Program-made: the position numbers and the translations under genes
Assembly: GCA_947447815.1 (NCBI GenBank)
Contig: CANFLJ010000090.1
Coordinates: 1 to 7,538 of the forward strand
Length of the DNA stretch: 7,538 nt
Source of the DNA: Chitinophagaceae bacterium
GTDB taxonomy: Bacteria; Bacteroidota; Bacteroidia; Chitinophagales; Chitinophagaceae
Direction of reading: 5' to 3'
Notes under the pieces: model-generated
Database searches by the model: none
Told to the model about the DNA's origin: nothing
Seen by the model: the letters and a program-made list of their open reading frames with translations, nothing else
Shown here: positions 1-5,189 of the stretch, one piece after another
Numbering within the stretch: position 1 is the stretch's first letter
How the letters are laid out: every line of letters begins with the position of its first letter

Positions 1-518
1 GAATCGGTGAGCTTTTTGGTAAACAAAGCATTTTCGTATGTGCTGCGCGAAGAAGGATCGATGATGATATCCTGTTCTTTTACGCCACTTAATATAAATT
101 CTTTCTTCAGCGAATCAGCTTCGGAAGGTTCTTTGGTCAGAATGGCTGCCGAGCCACCGCTGATAATGATCTTTTTGATAATGCCGGAATGGTACAGTTT
201 GTTGGTCTGAATAAATCGATCGCAGGCATCATTGAAATAACCTTGCTTATCATCGTCAAAAGAGTACATACCCCCCAGTATAATACCTGCTTCGTAAGTA
301 TTACCAATTGCTATCTGCTGCCTTGGAGTCTGCCACCATAGCATGGTCTTTTTGTAGATAACATTGTTGGTGAGTATAAAAGTCAGCAAGAGTGTAGCTA
401 TTAAGATCCTCTTTTTTAGAATGGGCTTCTTAATAACAAAATACAGGATAACGCCTATATATACCCAGTATGCAGGACATAACATAAACGCTAAAATCTT
501 TGACAACAAAAAAAACAT
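1..518 (-). CDS. DUF218 / ElyC-YdcF-like membrane protein, 3' end cut by window edge
   Basis: I translated this by hand from the ATG at 518-516; 172 codons are visible and the C-terminus lies beyond base 1. Two hydrophobic segments (about residues 5-28 and 36-54) precede a soluble domain with the DUF218 pattern: AGIILGGM at 77-84, IISGGSA at 118-124, and DPSSRSTYENA at 154-164, the usual conserved Ser/Thr-x-Glu-Asn block. Two N-terminal membrane helices followed by a DUF218 domain is the layout of ElyC, which affects cell-envelope polymer biosynthesis in Escherichia coli; related SanA and YdcF are envelope or unassigned proteins. The substrate cannot be read from sequence. The start is well bounded: the upstream dehydrogenase stop (TAA, 527-525) is in the same frame and only two codons earlier, so no longer start is possible. 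No Shine-Dalgarno is visible. The 6-nt gap suggests co-transcription with the dehydrogenase. About 90 residues are probably missing if it is ElyC-sized. Confidence 0.85.
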   Translation of the reverse strand, partial: MFFLLSKILAFMLCPAYWVYIGVILYFVIKKPILKKRILIATLLLTFILTNNVIYKKTMLWWQTPRQQIAIGNTYEAGIILGGMYSFDDDKQGYFNDACDRFIQTNKLYHSGIIKKIIISGGSAAILTKEPSEADSLKKEFILSGVKEQDIIIDPSSRSTYENALFTKKLTD

Positions 519-524
519 AGTGTA

Positions 525-1415
525 TTACTTAATAAATTGCTTGCTGACTACCAGCTCTTTTGAGCCTGCAATATAAGTGTAAAAACCTTCTCCGCTCTTT
601 ACACCCAGTCGACCTGCGGTAACCATATTGATGAGTAAAGGACAAGGAGCGTATTTAGGATTTCCCAGTCCATCGTGCAATACTCTGAGGATAGAAAGAC
701 AAACATCGAGTCCGATAAAATCGGCCAGTTGTAATGGTCCCATAGGGTGCGCCATTCCTAGTTTCATGATGGTGTCTATTTCGTTTACACCAGCTACACC
801 TTCGTACAGACTAATGATGGCTTCATTAATCATTGGCATAAGAATTCTGTTGGCAATAAATCCAGGATAATCGTTTACTACAGAAGGTATTTTGCCCAGT
901 TGTTTGCTGAGTGTAACTATAGTATCGGTAACAGCAGCATCGGTAGCATAACCATTAATTACCTCTACCAGTTTCATAACCGGAACGGGGTTCATAAAGT
1001 GCATACCAATTACCTGCGAAGGACGCTTGGTAACAGCGGCAATCTGGGTAATAGAAATAGAAGATGTATTGCTGGCAAGGATAGCCGCAGCCGGAGAATG
1101 TGCGTCTATTTCTTTAAATATATTTAGTTTAAGGGTCGTGTTTTCGGTAGCAGCTTCTACTACTAAATCGGCATTCTTTACGCCATCGGCAATGGTAACA
1201 CAAGTACTGATATTGTTGATGGTAGCTTCTTTTTGTGCTGCAGTAATTACTTCTTTAGCTACTTGTCTATCAAGGTTTTTGGCGATGGTAGCAAGCGCTT
1301 TTTCCAACTGAGGGGCACTTACGTCGATCAGGGTAACAGAAAAACTATTTTGTGCAAATATGTGGGCAATACCATTTCCCATTGTGCCGGCTCCTATAAC
1401 TGAAATATTCTTCAT
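525..1415 (-). CDS. hbd: 3-hydroxybutyryl-CoA (3-hydroxyacyl-CoA) dehydrogenase
   Basis: This soluble 296-residue enzyme interconverts (S)-3-hydroxyacyl-CoA and 3-ketoacyl-CoA with NAD(P), the third step of beta-oxidation or the reductive step of C4 metabolism. The N-terminal Rossmann domain begins VIGAGTMGNGIA (residues 6-17), and Asp31 at the end of beta-2 suggests a preference for NAD over NADP. The catalytic set matches the family spacing: Ser118 (in SNTSS), His139 (GMHFMNP), Glu151 (VEVI) and Asn189 (GFIANR). The C-terminal dimerisation domain has GMAHPMGPLQLADFIGLD (220-237) and GVKSGEGFYTY (271-281). The length is typical of stand-alone Hbd/PaaH/MmgB proteins, with no fused enoyl-CoA hydratase. 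It lies downstream of the membrane Fe-S gene across a 142-nt AT-rich spacer and directly upstream of the DUF218 gene. The symbol is by family; whether it serves fatty-acid, phenylacetate or butyrate-type metabolism cannot be told here, because no thiolase or hydratase is in view. Confidence 0.95.
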   Translation of the reverse strand: MKNISVIGAGTMGNGIAHIFAQNSFSVTLIDVSAPQLEKALATIAKNLDRQVAKEVITAAQKEATINNISTCVTIADGVKNADLVVEAATENTTLKLNIFKEIDAHSPAAAILASNTSSISITQIAAVTKRPSQVIGMHFMNPVPVMKLVEVINGYATDAAVTDTIVTLSKQLGKIPSVVNDYPGFIANRILMPMINEAIISLYEGVAGVNEIDTIMKLGMAHPMGPLQLADFIGLDVCLSILRVLHDGLGNPKYAPCPLLINMVTAGRLGVKSGEGFYTYIAGSKELVVSKQFIK

Positions 1416-1557
1416 AATTATGAATTAGTGAATTAACGCATTAGCGTATTATCGAATTATTTAATCAATTTTATTTAATTAGTAATTTAACGAACTGTAA
1501 ACTTCTTACATTAAATGTATTTGTATTCATTATTACTTTAGCATATTATCGAATTAG
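1416..1557. repeat. AT-rich spacer with 19-nt near-identical direct repeat and AATTA words
   Basis: This spacer between the Fe-S protein and the dehydrogenase is very AT-rich. The 19-mer ttagcgtattatcgaatta (1441-1459) recurs at 1538-1556 with a single substitution (g to a at its sixth base). The word AATTA occurs seven times between 1414 and 1566. A perfect 12-bp palindrome aattagctaatt (1552-1563) spans the Fe-S gene's stop codon. No ORF and no G+C-rich hairpin with a T-tract is present, so I see no clear terminator. A weak TAnnTTTG-like box on the minus strand (TACATTTA, 1519-1512) lies about 95 nt before the dehydrogenase start. Similar AATTA/GCG word repeats are, to my recollection, common between genes in this phylum; their role is unknown to me. 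Confidence 0.6.
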
Positions 1558-2826
1558 CTAATTATTTATCCATCTATCTCTATCATCAGGAGAGAATTTC
1601 CATGGAGCGAAGTTGTTTTCTATGTTACCAAAAACACCGTTCCATTCCTGTGGTGCATTGCTTTCTTCCATTATCAGATATCGGCGCATCTGCACAATGA
1701 TGTCTAAAGGAGAAATGCTAACAGGGCAAGCTTCTACACAGGCATTGCAGGTAGTACAAGCTCTCAGTTCTTCTTCGGCAATATAATCGCGCAGCAAAGC
1801 TTTATTGTCATCCACAAAAGTCTTGTTGGCATTAATATTATTACCCACTTCTTCCAGTCTATCACGAGTCTTCATCATGATAGTACGAGGGCTTAATAAT
1901 TTGCCGGTAATATTTGCCGGACAGGCACTGGTACAGCGGCCACATTCGGTACAGCTATATGCATCCATCAAATTCTTCCGGCCCAAATCAAATACATCTT
2001 TAGCGCCAAATCTTTTAGGATCACCCGCTTCGCCAGTAGGAGCAAGTTCGGGCTGCATAGCATATAATACTTCCTGTTGTATCTCGGGCATATTCTGCAT
2101 TTTTCCAGGAGCACTCAGGCGGGCATAATATGCATTGGGGAAAGCCAGCATGATGTGTAGATGTTTGGAATAAGGCAGATAATTAAGAAAAGCAAATATG
2201 CCTATAATGTGCAACCACCAGCAAGCTTTTTCCAGAAATAAAACATGCGCTTCAGAATGGTGATGCAATAAAGGTTGCAGGAAGCTGGACACAACAAAAG
2301 AATGATTGAAATCGCAGGAATCCATAATGAGGAATAAACTCATTAAAACAATCTCGGTAAACAATATATAATTAGCATCGCTGCGAGGCCATCCGTTTAA
2401 ATCGCTGGACGCAAAACGTTTTAAACGGATAATATTTCTACGGATTAAGAAGATAGCACATACTACGATAACGAGAGCTGCCAGTATCTCGAAAGCATTA
2501 ATAAGGAAAGTATATAAACCACCTAATGGAGCAGCAAACAATCGATGGGAACCTAATAAGCCATCGAGTACAATTTCGACCACCTCGATATTGATGATGA
2601 TAAAACCTGCATAAACAACGAGGTGCATGATGGCCACCAACGGGTTTTTGAACATCTTCTTCTGACCCAATGCCAGCAATAAAAGATTGTTCCATCTTAA
2701 GGATGGCTGATCGTTGTTTAAGTCGTCTTTTCCAAGAAAAATATTGCGTTTTATTTCGGCTGCCTTTTTGGTAAAAAGATATACAGAAACGGCAGTTAGA
2801 AAAAAGAATAAAATTTGCCCAATCAT
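1558..2826 (-). CDS. Membrane (Fe-S)-binding oxidoreductase subunit, HdrC/nitrate-reductase-gamma-like
   Basis: Numbering here is from a TTG two codons upstream (2832), giving 424 residues; I prefer the ATG at 2826-2824 (422 residues, MIGQ...), because ATG is usual and the helix still begins at once. Five hydrophobic segments are visible (about 4-20, 66-88, 106-130, 157-172, 203-222), with possible haem ligands His70, His208, His224 and His226. A cytoplasmic domain follows with two 4Fe-4S motifs: Cys294/297/300/304 (CTECGRCTSACP) and Cys359/362/365/369 (CTTCNACVEACP). This is the heterodisulfide-reductase-related layout thought to pass electrons between a soluble donor and the quinone pool. 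It has no C-terminal CCG domains. In Bacteroidota such proteins are usually followed by a separate CCG-domain (Fe-S) subunit of about 260 residues; here the next gene is the dehydrogenase instead. A role with acyl-CoA oxidation is inference. Confidence 0.88.
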   Translation of the reverse strand: MIGQILFFFLTAVSVYLFTKKAAEIKRNIFLGKDDLNNDQPSLRWNNLLLLALGQKKMFKNPLVAIMHLVVYAGFIIINIEVVEIVLDGLLGSHRLFAAPLGGLYTFLINAFEILAALVIVVCAIFLIRRNIIRLKRFASSDLNGWPRSDANYILFTEIVLMSLFLIMDSCDFNHSFVVSSFLQPLLHHHSEAHVLFLEKACWWLHIIGIFAFLNYLPYSKHLHIMLAFPNAYYARLSAPGKMQNMPEIQQEVLYAMQPELAPTGEAGDPKRFGAKDVFDLGRKNLMDAYSCTECGRCTSACPANITGKLLSPRTIMMKTRDRLEEVGNNINANKTFVDDNKALLRDYIAEEELRACTTCNACVEACPVSISPLDIIVQMRRYLIMEESNAPQEWNGVFGNIENNFAPWKFSPDDRDRWINN

Positions 2827-2963
2827 AAACAATCGTCTTGGTTAGTTTGCTAAGGTATGTGTTTTTGAGATTTGTGATAGCAGCATTGCACAATACTGAT
2901 AGATAAAACAGCAGAAAATTGTAGAAAACACAAGTCTTTTCTATTATTTTTACGCTACATAAT
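2827..2963. promoter_or_regulatory. Divergent intergenic region, Fe-S protein / methyltransferase
   Basis: The two genes are transcribed away from each other, so this 137-nt stretch must hold the start signals of both. On the minus strand TACCTTAG (2857-2850) differs by one base from TAnnTTTG and sits about 24 nt before the Fe-S gene's ATG; I see no TTG at the usual spacing behind it. On the plus strand there is a better candidate, given separately. No repeat, hairpin or small gene is evident in the rest. Confidence 0.4.
2942..2954 (+). promoter_or_regulatory. Candidate Bacteroidota -7 box for methyltransferase operon
   Basis: The string tattatttttacg contains TATTTTTA (2945-2952), one base from the Bacteroidota sigma-A -7 element TAnnTTTG. 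A TTG at 2919-2921 is a possible -33 element, with 23 nt between them, somewhat longer than the usual spacing. The string ends only 9 nt before the ATG at 2964, so a transcript starting a few bases after the box would have almost no leader. The same 13 bases occur at 7372-7384 before an unrelated gene, which supports a promoter role. Confidence 0.5.
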
Positions 2964-3611
2964 ATGGACAAGTATAGTATAACACATGAAACCTGGAATA
3001 AGGTAGCTGCGGCATATAAAGATAAATTTATGCCTATTGAGCTGTATAATGAAACCTACGATTTCTTTTGTAATCAGGTGGCAATGGAAGGAGCTCGTAT
3101 TCTGGAAATTGGCTGTGGACCAGGAAATATTACGCATTATATTGCCCGTAAAAGACCCGATTTTATTATCGATGCAACAGATGTTGCGCCCAATATGATA
3201 CAGCTGGCACAGGAACTTACTCCAACAGCTAACTGCTGGGTAATGGATAGCAGAAATATTTCCAAATTAACTACAAACTATGATGCCATTGTTTGCGGCT
3301 TCTGCTTGCCTTATTTATCAAAAGAAGATTTTGAATTAATGATTCAAAACTTCAGGAAACTATTGAATGAAAATGGAGTTGTTTATTTAAGTACAATAGA
3401 AGGAGCGTATGATAATTCGGGTTTTGAATGGAGTAGCGATGGAGCTTATCAATCCTATGTTTACTATTATCCCGAAAGGTATTTATCGGCTACACTGGAA
3501 GAGAATGGGTTTGAAGTAGTTACCTGTTTTAGAATTCCCTATGAAAGAAATAGTAACAGGCAGGATATCCATCTGGTAATGATTTTCAAGAAGGTGGTGG
3601 AGAATAAGTAA
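2964..3611 (+). CDS. Class I SAM-dependent methyltransferase
   Basis: This 215-residue cytoplasmic protein has a Rossmann-like methyltransferase fold. Motif I is ILEIGCGPGNIT (46-57), which binds S-adenosylmethionine. The acidic residue after beta-2 is Asp73 in DATDVAPNMI, expected to contact the ribose hydroxyls. MDSRNI (94-99) fits the adenine-binding loop, and YDAIVCGFCLPYLS (106-119) fits motif IV. FRKLLNENGVVYLSTIEG (130-147) is the usual motif-V region of Methyltransf_11/25 proteins. The acceptor cannot be predicted: the C-terminal half, with its Tyr-rich stretch around 163-169, has no signature I recognise. The start at 2964 is preceded by a promoter-like box and no Shine-Dalgarno. It is the first gene of a same-strand group of four; the next start is 14 nt after its stop. 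Confidence 0.9.
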   Translation: MDKYSITHETWNKVAAAYKDKFMPIELYNETYDFFCNQVAMEGARILEIGCGPGNITHYIARKRPDFIIDATDVAPNMIQLAQELTPTANCWVMDSRNISKLTTNYDAIVCGFCLPYLSKEDFELMIQNFRKLLNENGVVYLSTIEGAYDNSGFEWSSDGAYQSYVYYYPERYLSATLEENGFEVVTCFRIPYERNSNRQDIHLVMIFKKVVENK

Positions 3612-3625
3612 TCAAATTACTATAT

Positions 3626-4000
3626 ATGAATGTAGCTAGAGAAATAGACGAATACATTGCAAGTTTTCCTGAAAATGTACAGGTACTGCTGAAAGAATTA
3701 AGAAGCATAATTAAGCAAGCGGCACCTGCGGCAGAGGAGATTATCAGTTATAAAATGCCCGCCTATAGACAAGAGAGCATGCTTGTTTATTTTGCCGGGT
3801 ATAAAAATCATGTAGGATTGTACCCAACGGCATCCCCTATCCTTGTTTTTGCAGAAGAACTTAAAACCTATAAAACATCAAAAGGTGCTATACAATTTAA
3901 GCTGGACGAACCATTGCCTTCAGCACTAATAACCAGCATTGTGCACTACAAAATAGAAGAGAATAGGTTGAAGTTGGCAAAACGAATGAAAAATAAATAA
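3626..4000 (+). CDS. DUF1801 (YdhG-like) protein
   Basis: This small soluble protein of 124 residues covers the whole DUF1801 domain (PF08818 family, frataxin-like fold). Family marks are the opening helix with EIDEYIASFPENVQ (6-19), the EEIISYKMPAY block (37-47), NHVGLYP (61-67) and SKGAIQFKLDEPLP (85-98), followed by a C-terminal Lys/Arg-rich helix. Some members are annotated as intracellular iron chaperones because of the frataxin-like fold; I see no conserved acidic iron-binding ridge that would settle this, so the biochemical role stays open. It lies between the methyltransferase (14 nt upstream) and the VOC protein (48 nt downstream). DUF1801 and PhnB-like genes often occur close together in Bacteroidota, in my recollection. 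The A/T-rich leader lacks a Shine-Dalgarno. Confidence 0.88.
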   Translation: MNVAREIDEYIASFPENVQVLLKELRSIIKQAAPAAEEIISYKMPAYRQESMLVYFAGYKNHVGLYPTASPILVFAEELKTYKTSKGAIQFKLDEPLPSALITSIVHYKIEENRLKLAKRMKNK

Positions 4001-4048
4001 GCACCAGAATAGCAAGAGCTGTATTATTACACATTAATAAATACATAA

Positions 4049-4471
4049 ATGATTAAAACGATTTACCCCTGTTTATGGTTTGATGGAAAGGCAAAAGAAG
4101 CGGCTACCTTTTATTGTTCTGTCTTTGAGAATTCCAAAATCATGGCCGATACACCAATGGTCGTTACCTGTGAATTGCAAGGCAAGAAGTTTATGTTATT
4201 AAATGGTGGTCCGGCACATACTTTTAATGAAGCGGTTTCCTTTGTAATTGAGTGTGATACACAAGAGGAGATAGATTATTTCTGGGATATATTTACGAAA
4301 GAGGGTAAGGAGAATGTTTGTGGCTGGTTGAAAGACAAATATGGTGTATCCTGGCAGATAGTGCCTTCTGTTTTGGGTACCCTTATGCAAGATCCAGAAA
4401 GAGCACCGAGAGTGATGGCTGCATTTATGAAAATGAAGAAGTTTGATATAGCAGCACTAATGAACGCTTAA
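4049..4471 (+). CDS. VOC superfamily protein, PhnB-like (3-dmu-9_3-mt domain)
   Basis: This is a 140-residue cytoplasmic protein of the vicinal-oxygen-chelate fold, PhnB-like branch (PF06983). It opens with the beta-strand/helix IYPCLWFDGKAKEAATFYCSVF (5-26), then has CELQGKKFMLLNGGP (41-55), SFVIECDTQEEIDYFWD (64-80) and the diagnostic CGWLKDKYGVSWQIVP (91-106), and ends in the usual helical tail with DPERAPRVMAAFMKMKKFDI (115-134). Many members run near 155-160 residues; here the segment between the first helix and the second strand pair (about 30-36) looks shortened. Some relatives were once annotated as 3-demethylubiquinone methyltransferases, a label I would not use, since the domain has no SAM-binding motif. 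The true substrate is unknown. The gap to the next gene is 15 nt, so shared transcription is likely. Confidence 0.9.
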   Translation: MIKTIYPCLWFDGKAKEAATFYCSVFENSKIMADTPMVVTCELQGKKFMLLNGGPAHTFNEAVSFVIECDTQEEIDYFWDIFTKEGKENVCGWLKDKYGVSWQIVPSVLGTLMQDPERAPRVMAAFMKMKKFDIAALMNA

Positions 4472-4486
4472 TAATAGTATACAATA

Positions 4487-5164
4487 ATGACCAACACTAT
4501 CCAACAATTAATAGCGGCAGAAAAGAAAGCAATACAATTGTTTAGTGCTATTGAAAGCGAACAATTAATTAAGGCAGGTAAATCGGAAAGACAATTAAAC
4601 ATGGAGGTTTTTCAGCTGGCGGAAAAGCTGTTTAACATCCAAAAATACTGGCACAAAAGAATAGTAAGGTCAGGAAGAAATACTTTGTTGCCCTACCAAA
4701 ATAATCCCGCTAATCTTATCTTGCAACAGGATGATATTATGTTCTTTGATTTTGGTCCTGTGTTTGAAGAATGGGAGGCCGACATTGGAAGAACCTATGT
4801 GCTTGGAAATGATCCTCAGAAAGAAAAGCTAAGAGATGATGTAGAAAAAGCATGGCAGGAAGGCTATGCTTTTTATCTGAACAATAAAGAACAACTTACC
4901 GGAGCAGACCTTTATCAATATACCTGCAAATTAGCCCAACGATATGGTTGGGAATATGGCAATGTTCATTGTGGACACTTAATTGGAAACTTTCCTCACG
5001 AGAGGATTTCTGGTGAAATAGTGACCAATTATATTCATCCCGACAATACAGTGCTGTTATCAGAAAAGGATAAGAATGGGTATGACAGAAACTGGATATA
5101 CGAGATACACTTTATAGACAAAGAAAATCAGATAGGTGCTTTCTTTGAACAGATGATGCGATAA
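4487..5164 (+). CDS. M24-family metallopeptidase (Xaa-Pro peptidase-like), catalytic domain only
   Basis: This 225-residue protein has the pita-bread fold of M24 peptidases, which cleave N-terminal residues or dipeptides with two metal ions. The metal ligands can be placed by spacing: Asp88 (FFDFGP), Asp99 (EADIGRT, 11 residues later as in methionine aminopeptidase), His164 (CGHLIG), Glu206 (YEIHF), and probably Glu221 (GAFFEQMM) as the bridging ligand. His171 (FPHER), seven after His164, matches the second catalytic histidine. No N-terminal creatinase/prolidase domain is present, so it is shorter than typical aminopeptidase P. No signal peptide is visible, so it should be cytoplasmic. It could act on dipeptides or on a non-peptide substrate, as creatinase does; sequence cannot tell. 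It closes the plus-strand group and converges on the pectate lyase gene with 25 nt between stop codons and no convincing terminator. Confidence 0.88.
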   Translation: MTNTIQQLIAAEKKAIQLFSAIESEQLIKAGKSERQLNMEVFQLAEKLFNIQKYWHKRIVRSGRNTLLPYQNNPANLILQQDDIMFFDFGPVFEEWEADIGRTYVLGNDPQKEKLRDDVEKAWQEGYAFYLNNKEQLTGADLYQYTCKLAQRYGWEYGNVHCGHLIGNFPHERISGEIVTNYIHPDNTVLLSEKDKNGYDRNWIYEIHFIDKENQIGAFFEQMMR

Positions 5165-5189
5165 TTAAAACTGAAGTATAAACTTTCTT

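Noticed and set aside
7..210. Plus-strand 67-codon ORF at the left edge
   Set aside because: It lies antisense to the DUF218 gene, whose minus-strand frame has clear family motifs.
628..1311. Three plus-strand ORFs within the dehydrogenase region
   Set aside because: They are antisense shadows of a gene with complete catalytic residues; none shows a domain or start signal.
1436..1447. Small hairpin ACGC-atta-GCGT near the dehydrogenase start
   Set aside because: A 4-bp stem with no T-tract, part of the AT-rich repeat words; no support as a terminator or riboswitch.
1805..2128. Plus-strand 107-codon ORF
   Set aside because: It is antisense to the Fe-S domain of the membrane oxidoreductase and has no recognisable motif.
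2498..2971. Minus-strand 157-codon ORF
   Set aside because: It overlaps the Fe-S protein gene in another frame and the intergenic region. Its translation shows no domain, and its part within the gene is a shifted reading of conserved helices.
2955..3137. Minus-strand 60-codon ORF
   Set aside because: It is antisense to the methyltransferase N-terminus including SAM motif I; a shadow.
4001..4048. 48-nt gap between the DUF1801 and VOC genes as a promoter
   Set aside because: No TAnnTTTG-like box at a sensible distance was found; the gap fits an operon spacer.
4199..4390. Minus-strand 63-codon ORF
   Set aside because: It is antisense to the VOC protein's diagnostic CGWLKDKYG region; a shadow.
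5173..5186. Possible bidirectional terminator between the convergent M24 and pectate lyase genes
   Set aside because: The stem is only 4 A/T-rich base pairs (aagt/actt, loop ataa) plus one wobble pair, with interrupted T-runs; too weak to call.
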